Shown: piece after piece, positions 1-8,163 of the stretch
Layout of the letters: every line of letters starts with the position of its first letter
Position numbering within the stretch: position 1 is the first letter of the stretch
Program-made: the position numbers and the translations under genes
Assembly (NCBI RefSeq): GCF_030344915.1
Contig: NZ_CP128233.1
Span: 1,488,001 to 1,552,000, forward strand
Direction: 5' to 3'
Source: Neopusillimonas aromaticivorans
GTDB taxonomy: Bacteria; Pseudomonadota; Gammaproteobacteria; Burkholderiales; Burkholderiaceae_B
DNA: 64,000 bases
The notes under the pieces: model-generated
What the model was told of the DNA's origin: nothing
The model's input: only the letters and a program-made list of their open reading frames with translations
The model's database searches: none

Positions 1-387
1 GCGCCTGAAACCATTTCGGGCCACGAACCCAATGACGCCCCAACCGACCCAGGGGAAGGGCCAAGCTACCTACACCAGATCCTGTTCCAGAGCGCTCGGG
101 TACATCTGATTAAAGAGCTGGCCCTGACGCCCGAACTAAAAGAGCTGGCCACGCAGGTGGGCACCAACACCAAACGTCTCAACGAGGCGTTCCGGCATTG
201 CGCAGGCACAACAGTATTCGAGTATTTGCGTGAAGAACGCATGAAAGAAGCCCGCCGCTTGCTGCAAAATACAACCATGCCGATCAACGAGATCGCGGCC
301 ATGGTGGGTTATAAAAGCAGTGCCAACTTTGCAACAGCCTTCAAAGACCGGTTTGGCGTCAGCCCAAGCCATGTACGTCGGTGCTAA
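1..387 (+). CDS. AraC-family regulator, C-terminal part (5' truncated by window edge)
   Basis: The frame is open from the first base, so the true start lies outside the window. The visible 128 residues hold a complete AraC/XylS-type double helix-turn-helix: a first HTH around KELATQVGTNTKRLNEAF, the linker helix (YLREERMKEARRLLQ), and a second HTH ending in the family signature GYKSSANFATAFKDRFGVSP. It should be a DNA-binding transcription factor; the effector domain is missing, so the signal is unknown. Its stop codon overlaps the GTG start of the downstream sensor kinase by 7 bases, which suggests translational coupling and a shared pathway. Confidence 0.9.
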   Translation, partial: APETISGHEPNDAPTDPGEGPSYLHQILFQSARVHLIKELALTPELKELATQVGTNTKRLNEAFRHCAGTTVFEYLREERMKEARRLLQNTTMPINEIAAMVGYKSSANFATAFKDRFGVSPSHVRRC

Positions 388-3068
388 GCGCCCGTTTACG
401 TTCGTTTCTGCAGCGTGTCGCCCTGCTGGCCGCGCTGACGCTCTTCGGGCTGCCACAGACCGCGCTGGCTGACGTCGCTATTGATCTGGCGACCGCACCA
501 CACGATCTCGACCTTGTCCCCGAAATGCAAATGCAGGTCGTAGCGCCCGACCAGCCAGATACACCTTCCGGAAGACTGACGAGCAGCGACTGGATTGACG
601 TACAGGCCGACCCGCAACGACTGATTGCCCCGCGTCAGCACAGTGCCCTGTGGCTGAAAGCCCGCTTGACCAATACCGGTACGACGCCGCTGACCCGCTG
701 GCTGGAGGTCTTGCCCTGGCGACTGAACCAGGTTGATGCCTGGTTCATTGACCCTGCGAGCCGGGAAATTATTGATACGCTCGCGGTGGGACAGAACACG
801 CCGGCTGCACAACGACGCATTCACAATAGCCGTGCGTTGATCCCGGTCACGCTGAGCGCGGGCCAGTCTGTGCAACTGCTGCTATATATAGAGAGCGACA
901 GCCGACCGTTTTTAACGGTGCACAGCTGGGAGCCCACCGCATTCGTTGCCGAAGCCGCCTCACGTTACCAGTTCCACACGGTATTGCTGACGATTGCCCT
1001 GACCCTGATTGCCGTTTTATTGCTTCAGACCGACCGTCGCTATACGCTGCTGGCGCTCTGGATGCTGGTCATGTTCATTTTCGAGTCTGAGAAAGAAGGC
1101 TACATCAGCTTTCTGCTGTTTGACGACGCCTGGGCCTTTGCCGATCAGCTGCGATTTTCAAGTGCCATCATGGCCAAATCATTATTCATGATTGTCTCGG
1201 TATACCTGCTGGGCCTTGAAAAACAGGGCCACTGGCGCTGGCTGACCCCTGCCGCAAGCCTGATCACCGCAATATATGTCTGTCTGACATTCCTGCTGGA
1301 TGGCGTTGTGTTGCGCCAGATCGGGGCAAGTTTGCTGATCCTCTGGCAAGGCGTGTGGCTGCTCATGGTCATTCCTGCGCTACGGCAGCGGCGACCGTGG
1401 CAGCGTACCCTCGTTCTGCTGCTCGGCACCGGCTGGATCACCTCGGCACTGTTCCTGGTCAGCTATACCTTCAACCTCAATTACAGCGGCCGCTTCGATG
1501 CCACCCGCATCATTCTGGAAACAGCGGTAGTTTTAGGCGTATTACTGACCTTTGCCCGACAACGCCGCGACGAAAAATCTGCGCTGGAACACGCGCTACG
1601 CAACTACGAGCGCTCGGAACGCAAGCGCCTTGAACAAGCGGTCAACGAGCGCGTCAAAGAGCTGCATGCCGCCCTGGATGCCGCCCAAAAAGCCAACGAG
1701 GGGCGAACCCGGTTCCTGCAGCAGGTGAGTCATGATCTGAAATCGCCCCTGACGGCCATCATGGGCTACGCTCAGCTGTTGCGGGTGGAAGAGGGCAAGG
1801 TAGGCAAACTCAGTGGCATCATTCACAACAGTGCCAGCCACATGCTCAGCCTGATCAGCCGCCTGATCGATTACGCACGCGATGCCACCTCTGCCACTGC
1901 AGCACCCACGCATCTGTACCTGTATGCATTTCTCAACAGCATAAAAAATGAGGCTCTGATTCTGGCCGAAAAAAACCACAATGGGTTTTTGCTCGACCTT
2001 GCCCAGGATCTGCCGCCCGTGATTTATTGTGACGAGACATTTTTGCGGGAAATTTTGCTGAACCTTGTCGACAATGCCTGCAAGCATACGCAACACGGCG
2101 AAGTATCGATACACGTCAAGGCCCGGCCCGGCAGCGATGGCGCCACCCTGATCCTGGTATTTGACGTCATTGATAACGGCAGCGGTATCCCCGCTGAACG
2201 ACAGGCGCGCCTGTTCGAACCGTTTTTTCGTGTCTCCGAAGCAACGGAAGGCGTTGGCCTGGGGCTGGCCATTGTCCGGGAATTGACACTGAAAATGAAC
2301 GGTGACATTACGCTGGCCAGCCATCCGGGGCACGGCACACGGGTAACCATCCAGCTGCCGATCCAGCGCGGACAGGAAGATGCCGACCGCGCCTTGCTCA
2401 GCCTGCCCAATCATATGCTGCCCTGGTATGACGCCGCAGGGCAGCATGCCTGGGTAGTCGAAGATGCCGCCGAGATTCGCGACCTGCTGGTCATGGAACT
2501 GTCCAGCCAGGGCTTTAACGCCATTGCGTTTGAAAACGCCGAAAGGGCATTGGACGCGCTAAAAACCAGTGAACCGCACCCGGCACTGATCCTGACCGAC
2601 CATCAATTGCCTGGCAAAACCGGCGATACCATCCTGCATGCTGCCCACCAATGCACGCCAGCCATCCCCGTGATTCTGCTCTCGGCCAACTGGGCGCTGC
2701 AAAGCGGCAGCCCCGCCCAAGGTGCGCAAAACTATGCCGCCCGTCTGGGCAAGCCGGTTGATCTGGTCATGCTAAGGCGCGAAATAGCCCGTGCCTGTGG
2801 CCTGCAGCTGTTGCCGGCCGGCCGGGTGCCGGGGTCAGACACCGTCCGGCCACCCGGCATGGGCCAACTGGATGACGAAGCGCTGAAAAAGCTGGCGCTC
2901 TGGCTTGAGCTGGGTGCGGTCACAGATATCATCGAATGGTGCGATGAACTGACTGCCCGTAACCCGGACCTGGCCACCCGCATGGACGAAATTCGTAGCT
3001 TCGCTGAGTGCGGCGATTTCGCCAGTATCCGGAAGTGTTTTCGGACTGTCGACTTTGAAGACCACTAA
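381..3068 (+). CDS. Hybrid 7TM sensor histidine kinase with receiver domain
   Basis: An 895-residue membrane sensor. A signal peptide (1-30, cut after TALA) leads into a periplasmic 7TMR-DISMED2-like domain (about 35-190), then a seven-helix 7TM-DISM membrane block (about 195-395), a coiled-coil (400-440), HisKA with phospho-acceptor His451 in SHDLKSP, HATPase with N-box Asn561 (LNLVDN) and G-boxes DNGSGIP and GVGLGLAI, and a receiver domain with phospho-acceptor Asp740 (LTDHQLPG) and conserved Lys in GKPVD. About 95 residues follow the receiver and look helical. The GTG start is chosen because it overlaps the AraC stop and gives the signal peptide. The DISMED2 domain family is thought to bind carbohydrate-like ligands; the real ligand is unknown. 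No separate response regulator follows, so the AraC partner may be an output. Confidence 0.9.
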   Translation: MLSARLRSFLQRVALLAALTLFGLPQTALADVAIDLATAPHDLDLVPEMQMQVVAPDQPDTPSGRLTSSDWIDVQADPQRLIAPRQHSALWLKARLTNTGTTPLTRWLEVLPWRLNQVDAWFIDPASREIIDTLAVGQNTPAAQRRIHNSRALIPVTLSAGQSVQLLLYIESDSRPFLTVHSWEPTAFVAEAASRYQFHTVLLTIALTLIAVLLLQTDRRYTLLALWMLVMFIFESEKEGYISFLLFDDAWAFADQLRFSSAIMAKSLFMIVSVYLLGLEKQGHWRWLTPAASLITAIYVCLTFLLDGVVLRQIGASLLILWQGVWLLMVIPALRQRRPWQRTLVLLLGTGWITSALFLVSYTFNLNYSGRFDATRIILETAVVLGVLLTFARQRRDEKSALEHALRNYERSERKRLEQAVNERVKELHAALDAAQKANEGRTRFLQQVSHDLKSPLTAIMGYAQLLRVEEGKVGKLSGIIHNSASHMLSLISRLIDYARDATSATAAPTHLYLYAFLNSIKNEALILAEKNHNGFLLDLAQDLPPVIYCDETFLREILLNLVDNACKHTQHGEVSIHVKARPGSDGATLILVFDVIDNGSGIPAERQARLFEPFFRVSEATEGVGLGLAIVRELTLKMNGDITLASHPGHGTRVTIQLPIQRGQEDADRALLSLPNHMLPWYDAAGQHAWVVEDAAEIRDLLVMELSSQGFNAIAFENAERALDALKTSEPHPALILTDHQLPGKTGDTILHAAHQCTPAIPVILLSANWALQSGSPAQGAQNYAARLGKPVDLVMLRREIARACGLQLLPAGRVPGSDTVRPPGMGQLDDEALKKLALWLELGAVTDIIEWCDELTARNPDLATRMDEIRSFAECGDFASIRKCFRTVDFEDH

Positions 3069-3093
3069 AACCCGCTTATCCGGGTGCCAGAAC

Positions 3094-3116
3094 AAAAAAG
3101 CCGGGGATTCCCCGGC
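3094..3116 (-). terminator. Rho-independent terminator of the maleate isomerase gene
   Basis: A 7-bp GC stem (GCCGGGG/CCCCGGC) with a 3-base loop at 3100-3116 is followed on the minus strand by a run of six T (3094-3099). It lies about 80 bases past the maleate isomerase stop codon and 26 bases past the convergent kinase stop. Confidence 0.85.
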
Positions 3117-3197
3117 CTGAACACTGTCGAACGTAACACGTTGCCGTCAACCGGCCGGATCGCCCGGAGGACGGCACGCCGCTCTGGATACTTCTGC

Positions 3198-3952
3198 TTA
3201 GAAACGGCCCGACAGCAGGGCGCCGGCGTTTTCAACCTTGCGCTCAAGACCCAACGATTTCAGCATTTGGTATACCGTGCTGATGGCTGCCGTTGTAACC
3301 GGCAGGCCCAGGCTGTTTTCAACCTGCTGAACCGATTGGAACGAAGGCATCTGCACGCAGGCCGACAACACGACGGCGTCAGCGTTAGCCGTGTTGACGC
3401 GCTTGATATGCTCGGCGGGTGCCAAGGGTTTTGACGGCCGACTTCAAGGTTGTCGGGGATTTCAAGCGAGACGGCGTCGAGCACTTCAATGCCTTCGCTT
3501 TCGATGTAGTCAACCACCAACTGGGTCAGGGGCTTCATGTAGGGTGTCAGGATGGACACTTTCTTGGCACCCATGGTGTGCAGGCCTTCAACCAGTGCAC
3601 CGGCACTGGAAATGACGGGCGCAGGGTTGCCATTGTCTACCGTGACCTGATGCAGGCGTTTTTCGGATTCACGGTGGTAGCCTTTGCCCATGCTCATGAT
3701 GGCGACCAGGCAGGCGTAACCCAGAACGTCGACCTGGGCGTCCGACAGTTCAAGAGCGCAACGGTCAGAATCGCGGTCCATGGCGGCGAGTTCGTCTTTC
3801 GTTACTTTCTTCATGCGCATGCGGCTGGAGTGGAACGTGAAACGCTCTTCGGGGAACTGGGCCGCGCGGCTTTGCAGCATGAGCGGGATTTCAGTTTCCA
3901 TGGTGGTGTTGGAGCTGGGAACGATCTGGCCAATACGATAAATACGAGACAT
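3198..3952 (-). CDS. Maleate cis-trans isomerase (frameshifted in this sequence)
   Basis: Asp/Glu racemase superfamily enzyme converting maleate to fumarate without cofactor. The N-terminus (SRIYRIGQIVPSSNTTMETE) and the block FTFHSSRMRMKKV are typical of bacterial maleate isomerases of the NicE type. The two catalytic cysteines of the family are present: Cys81 in GYACLVA and Cys199 in LSACVQM. The frame changes at 3426-3428, where restoring one base in a three-C run rejoins QNP to LAPAEHIKRV and gives 251 aa, the usual family length. The start is the ATG at 3952 rather than one three codons upstream. It is divergent from a LysR gene. In this island it would rescue maleate made by direct hydrolysis of maleylpyruvate; nicotinate pathways also use this enzyme, but I see no other nicotinate gene. 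Confidence 0.88.
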
Positions 3953-4089
3953 AAAACACACCTTTTAAATGAGTTAGCGCTAAGATAGTCGCTGATTTCT
4001 TCAACTAAAACCAATACAAATTTCGTCTTGCGTGCAAGGTTTGGGCTATAGCCCCATACCGGCCCCCGACAAGACGACTGCCCCCGCGC
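3953..4089. promoter_or_regulatory. Divergent control region with two perfect palindromes
   Basis: This 137-base gap separates the divergent maleate isomerase and LysR genes. It holds a perfect 10-bp palindrome TTAGCGCTAA at 3974-3983, 21 bases upstream of the isomerase start, and a perfect 12-bp palindrome GGGCTATAGCCC at 4043-4054, 35 bases upstream of the LysR start. Divergent LysR/target pairs usually share such operators; assignment to this LysR is inference. Confidence 0.5.
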
Positions 4090-4977
4090 ATGGAACTTCG
4101 ACAACTTCGCTACTTTACCGCGCTGGCTGAAGAACTCAACTTCACACGGGCCGCCGAGCGCCTGCACATTTCACAACCCCCGCTCAGCGCACAAATCGCA
4201 CAACTGGAAACCGAACTGGGCGTGAAGCTATTCGAGCGCAACAGCCGCAAGGTCAGCCTGACCGATGCGGGTACCGCCTTTTTGCGCGATGTTCGAGTCA
4301 TTCAGGCCCGCCTGAAAGAAGCCACCCAGCGCGTTCAGGATATTCATTCGGGTCTGGCCGGCCGCATCGAAATCGGGGTATCCGGGTCGCATTTCCTGGG
4401 GCCCTTGCCCCAGTGCATTTCTGACCTGGCCAAGGCCTACCCCGACATTGATGTGGTCCTCAATGAAATGGCGCCAAACGACCAGATCGAGGCGCTGCGT
4501 GAACAGCGCATCGACATCAGCATTTCACGCCAGGTGGTCGAAGACGACTTGCTGTGCAGCGAAGCCCTTTGGCCTGATCCGTTATGGGTAGCACTGCCAC
4601 ACCGGCACAGGTTGGCGAACCCGACCGGCACGCTGGGCCTGGCTGCACTGGCCGAAGAACATTTCATCATGCTGCGCCGCGATACCTCACGCTTCGCCCA
4701 ACACATCTACAACGCCTGCATCCAGAAGGGGTTTACGCCCGATGTTGTACACGCCGTCTCCGAAGTGCCGGCGCAACTGAGTCTGGTCGCAGCAGGGCTG
4801 GGCATCGCCATTGTGCCGGGCTCAACCCGGCGCTATCAGGCCAGCACACTGGTGTTTCGTCCGCTTGAAGACATCGGTATCCATACCCAGGTGCATGCCG
4901 TCATGCGCAAGCGCTCACGCAAACCCGCCGTAAATACTGTCGTTCGTCAGCTTCAGATCTCGGCGTCGGTTTCCTGA
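4090..4977 (+). CDS. LysR-family transcriptional regulator
   Basis: A 295-residue LysR regulator: N-terminal winged HTH (MELRQLRYFTALAEELNFTR, AAERLHISQPPLSAQIAQLE) and a full effector-binding domain (about 90-290). The HTH and the SGSHFLGPLP start of the effector domain resemble the CatM/BenM/CbnR group that controls aromatic ring-cleavage pathways, usually sensing a pathway acid. It is divergent from maleate isomerase and is the likely regulator of that gene. Its 3' end overlaps the 3' end of the convergent LysR gene by 25 bases. Confidence 0.9.
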   Translation: MELRQLRYFTALAEELNFTRAAERLHISQPPLSAQIAQLETELGVKLFERNSRKVSLTDAGTAFLRDVRVIQARLKEATQRVQDIHSGLAGRIEIGVSGSHFLGPLPQCISDLAKAYPDIDVVLNEMAPNDQIEALREQRIDISISRQVVEDDLLCSEALWPDPLWVALPHRHRLANPTGTLGLAALAEEHFIMLRRDTSRFAQHIYNACIQKGFTPDVVHAVSEVPAQLSLVAAGLGIAIVPGSTRRYQASTLVFRPLEDIGIHTQVHAVMRKRSRKPAVNTVVRQLQISASVS

Positions 4978-5894
4978 TAGCGGGTGACGTCGCGGATGCA
5001 GTCGAGCGCCTGCTCGATGGTCTGAGGGAAAATTTCGTCGTTACGCCAATACATTGATACGGACCCGAAGCCTTGCATTTTCAACGACAGGCTTCGCACC
5101 AGCTTGAGCCGGGTCAGCATCTGCGTTGACCGGTGCGACGCCGTACCGATCATGTCACTGTGCGTCAGCAGGGTGACGTTGGCAATGACGGAATTGGATT
5201 CCACGTAGTTTTTGGGCAGTTGACGGCCCGCACTGGCCAATGCCGCTTCAAGCGCGTTGCGTACCGGCGTTTCGCGGGGCCAGACGATCCAGCGGTAACG
5301 CTCGACATCATCCCAGTTCACCGTGGTTTTCAAAAATAACGGATGACCGGGCCGGGCAATGAGGTCGACCGGCTCAACGTACAGCAACTCGCTGCTGATC
5401 AGCGCACCATCCAGCATCTGTTTGCTGGTACGCCCGATGACCACATCCAGTTCACCCTGGGCCAGCATAACCAGCAAACGATCCATCGTGGCTTCAACCA
5501 GGTCAACACGCAGTGCGGGCAGGCGTTCAGCCATGCGCAGGATCGCCATGGGTGCCGATACCGAGGCTGCCGCGCCCGACGCACCGATGGCCAAACGACC
5601 GCTCACGCCTTCACGCAGCGTACTCATGTCGGTCGCGGCGCGGTCAAGCTGGGACAATACGCGCCGGGCATGCTCGATCAGTACCTTGCCATTGGGCGTG
5701 GGAATCAGCCCGCGCGCATGGCGCTCGAACAGGGGCAGGCCGACATCTTCTTCCAGCTCTTTGAGCCATTTGGACAGGCCGGGTTGAGTGGTATTGAGCA
5801 AGGACGCCGAATGGCTAAGGTTGCGGGTTTGCTCAAGGCTGAGCAAATACCGCAAATTACGCAGCCTCAGCCGGTCGGTCCAGTCAGTTGCCAT
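4953..5894 (-). CDS. LysR-family transcriptional regulator, divergent from gentisate dioxygenase
   Basis: A LysR regulator of 313 residues if started at the ATG at 5894 (MATDWTDRLRLRNLRYLLSL); the frame extends 16 codons further upstream to 5942 but that extension has no family similarity. The HTH is residues about 12-70 (LLNTTQPGLSKWLKELEEDV) and the effector domain follows (about 95-300). It belongs to the GbpR/galactose-binding-regulator-like subgroup by its RNLRYLLSLEQTRNLSHSA start. It faces the gentisate dioxygenase operon across a 111-base gap, so it is the best candidate for its activator or repressor. It converges on and overlaps the neighbouring LysR gene by 25 bases. Confidence 0.88.
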   Translation of the reverse strand: MATDWTDRLRLRNLRYLLSLEQTRNLSHSASLLNTTQPGLSKWLKELEEDVGLPLFERHARGLIPTPNGKVLIEHARRVLSQLDRAATDMSTLREGVSGRLAIGASGAAASVSAPMAILRMAERLPALRVDLVEATMDRLLVMLAQGELDVVIGRTSKQMLDGALISSELLYVEPVDLIARPGHPLFLKTTVNWDDVERYRWIVWPRETPVRNALEAALASAGRQLPKNYVESNSVIANVTLLTHSDMIGTASHRSTQMLTRLKLVRSLSLKMQGFGSVSMYWRNDEIFPQTIEQALDCIRDVTRYQETDAEI

Positions 5895-5967
5895 GCCTAT
5901 TCCTGTTGATTCAAGCTGCACCGGCTTGTCAGCGTCGGGCAAAAAGAATATAGTCTTCGAAAATACG

Positions 5968-5990
5968 GGTTATTTTATAAAATCCTAACC
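5968..5990. promoter_or_regulatory. Inverted repeat in the LysR/gentisate dioxygenase divergent promoter
   Basis: GGTTA (5968-5972) and TAACC (5986-5990) form an inverted repeat around an AT-only palindrome ATTTTATAAAAT (5972-5983). It sits 16-38 bases upstream of the gentisate dioxygenase ATG, in the only gap between it and the divergent LysR gene. It may be the operator or overlap the core promoter; this is inference from position and symmetry. Confidence 0.4.
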
Positions 5991-6005
5991 TTCAGGGGTC
6001 ATACC

Positions 6006-7138
6006 ATGAAATCAACCGCCCGCGAAAATAATAACTTTCGCGAAGACGTTTTAGGTCGTGCCAACGTTGAAGATACGCCAGAACTCATTGCGTACTACGA
6101 CGATCTGGAAAAAATGAACACCGCCGCCCTCTGGACGGTTGCCAACAAGATCGAACCCTGGTTCCCGCAATCCCCTTCGGTACCGGTGCTCTGGAAGTTC
6201 AAGCAACTGCGCGAACACGTCCTGAAGTCGGTTTCACTGGTATCCCCGAAAAAGCCGGCCGCCGCGTAATTTACCTGGACAACCCCGGTCGCCGCGACGT
6301 GGCTGCTGCCGTGGGCTGGCTGTATTCGGGCCTGCAGGTCATGCACCCCGGTGAACGCGCGTCGGCACACGCCCACTCGGCCAGCGCCTTGCGTTTCATC
6401 ATGGAAGGCCGTGGTGCCTACACCATTGTCGATGGCCACAAAATGACATTGGGTGCGAACGACTTCGTCTTGACGCCCAACGGTACCTGGCACGAACATG
6501 GTGTTGAGGAAGACGGGCTGCCCTGCATCTGGCAAGACGGCCTGGATATCCCCCTGATGAACGCGCTGGACGCCAACTTCTACGCCGTTCACCCCGACCT
6601 GCAGCAAGCGGTTACCTATGAGGTCAACGACAGCACCCATGCCTGGGGCAATTCGGGCCTGGTGCCGGCCAACGACAAATGGTCGCACGCGTACTCGCCC
6701 TTGTTCAAGTACGAATGGGCACCCACCTATGAGGCCCTGAGCCGCTACGCCAAAGTCACTGACGGCTCACCGTTTGACGGCGTGTTGATGAACTATATCA
6801 ACCCAAAAACCGGCGGCCCCGTCATGCAAACCATCGGCGCCAGCATGCAAATGCTGCGTCCCGGCGAGCACACCAAAGCCCACCGCCACACCGGCAGCTT
6901 CATTTACCAGGTGGCCAAAGGCAAGGGTTACTCCATTATCAACGGCAAACGTTTCGACTGGGAAGAACGCGACATTTTCTGCGTACCGTCCTGGATGTTC
7001 CACGAACACGTCAACGCCAGCGCCACCGAAGATGCGTGCCTGTTCTGCTTCAATGACCTGCCGGTCATGAACTCGCTGGGCCTGTATCGCGAAGAAGCGC
7101 TCAAAGAAAACGACGGCCATCAGCCGATCCTGGCTTAA
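6006..7138 (+). CDS. Gentisate 1,2-dioxygenase (frameshifted in this sequence)
   Basis: Bicupin Fe(II) ring-cleavage enzyme that opens gentisate to maleylpyruvate in the cytoplasm. After restoring one lost base near 6244-6253 (joining LVSP to EKAGRRVIYLDNPGRR) it is 377 aa, somewhat longer than the roughly 350-aa enzymes of this family. The iron-binding cupin motif is visible as AHAHSASALRF (His122, His124) with a later TWHEHG (His163/165). The second cupin contains GEHTKAHRHTGSF. It starts the plus-strand unit dioxygenase-FAH hydrolase-nitrilase-GntR and is divergent from a LysR gene. It is the central enzyme of the island. Confidence 0.93.
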
Positions 7139-7152
7139 TCCGGCCAGAACAC

Positions 7153-7186
7153 GGGGTGCCCGGGCCGATTGCCCGGCGCCCCTTTT
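7153..7186 (+). terminator. Intercistronic hairpin after gentisate dioxygenase
   Basis: A long GC stem (GGGGTGCCCGGGC at 7153-7165 with GCCCGGCGCCCC at 7171-7182, 5-base loop, one mismatch) is followed by TTTT. It lies 14 bases after the dioxygenase stop and about 60 bases before the next gene, so it probably acts as a partial terminator or mRNA 3' stabiliser that favours dioxygenase expression. Confidence 0.7.
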
Positions 7187-7246
7187 ATGTGCCGGCCCGG
7201 GGGCACCCCCGACTCACCTTTCTATTCAGTCTTTAAAGGAAATTTC

Positions 7247-8158
7247 ATGCGTTTAGTTACCTACCGCCGCACCGTCAACGAAGAGTCCCGTCTGGGCGCA
7301 CTTGACGGCAATCTGGTGATCGACCTGCAATGGTTGGGCGATGCCGCCGGCATGGACCTGCCTGACAACATGCTCGACTTCATCGACCTCGGCCCCGAAG
7401 CGGTGAAAAGCACCACCGAGCTGCTTAACACGTACCGCGGCGAATGGCCCCTTGGCGTGGCTATCCCTGTGCAGAACGTCAAGCTGCTGGCCCCCATTCC
7501 ACGCCCACGCAAAAACATTTTCGGTATCGGTCTGAACTACACCGAGCACGTGGCTGAATCTGCCAAATCACTCGACACATCGCCCGATCTGCCCAAGCAG
7601 CCCGTCATTTTCTCGAAGCCGCCCACCACGGTTATCGCTGACGGTGACGCCATCGAGCACAACGCAGAAATCACCCAGCAAATGGACTGGGAATGCGAAC
7701 TGGCCGCCATCATCGGTACACGTGCCAAGCGCGTTGAGCGCAAAGACGCGCTGCAATACGTTTTCGGCTACAGCATCATGAACGACATCAGCGCCCGCGA
7801 CAACCGCCGCTCGGGCCAGTGGATCTACTCGAAAGGCCAGGACACTTATGCACCGTTCGGTCCGTGCATCGTGACTGCTGACGAAATCCCTGATCCCCAA
7901 AACCTGAAACTGTGGCTCACCGTCAATGGCGTTGAAAAGCAGAACTCGAACACCGCCTACATGCTGTTCAAGGTTGATGAGCTGGTCGCCGACATCAGCA
8001 AAGGCATCACACTGGAACCCGGCGATATCATCGCCACCGGTACTCCCGCAGGCGTTGGTGCCGGCCGCACACCCCAGGAATGGCTCTGGCCCGGCGACGT
8101 GGTCGAATGCCACATCGAAGGCATCGGCTCGCTGCGCAACCCGGTTGTCAAGGTGTAA
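7247..8158 (+). CDS. FAH-family hydrolase, probable maleylpyruvate hydrolase
   Basis: A 303-residue fumarylacetoacetate-hydrolase-superfamily protein. An AGGAAA ribosome site precedes the ATG at 7247; an upstream in-frame ATG at 7169 is not needed. A short N-terminal domain (1-75) precedes the catalytic fold with the metal ligands in DWECELAAIIG and the NDISARD helix, and the family end GTPAGVGAGRTP. This longer type, directly after gentisate dioxygenase, matches the context of enzymes that hydrolyse maleylpyruvate to maleate and pyruvate (HbzF-like), which would explain the maleate isomerase nearby. Fumarylpyruvate or another acylpyruvate remains possible because FAH sequence does not fix the substrate. 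Confidence 0.75.
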   Translation: MRLVTYRRTVNEESRLGALDGNLVIDLQWLGDAAGMDLPDNMLDFIDLGPEAVKSTTELLNTYRGEWPLGVAIPVQNVKLLAPIPRPRKNIFGIGLNYTEHVAESAKSLDTSPDLPKQPVIFSKPPTTVIADGDAIEHNAEITQQMDWECELAAIIGTRAKRVERKDALQYVFGYSIMNDISARDNRRSGQWIYSKGQDTYAPFGPCIVTADEIPDPQNLKLWLTVNGVEKQNSNTAYMLFKVDELVADISKGITLEPGDIIATGTPAGVGAGRTPQEWLWPGDVVECHIEGIGSLRNPVVKV

Positions 8159-8163
8159 TAACC

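Noticed and set aside
1596..2447. 283-residue minus-strand open frame inside the sensor kinase
   Set aside because: It is opposite well conserved HisKA and HATPase coding sequence and has no ribosome site or recognisable domain.
3198..3961. Maleate isomerase as a true pseudogene
   Set aside because: A single lost base explains the break and both catalytic cysteines remain; the same error type affects essential genes in this window.
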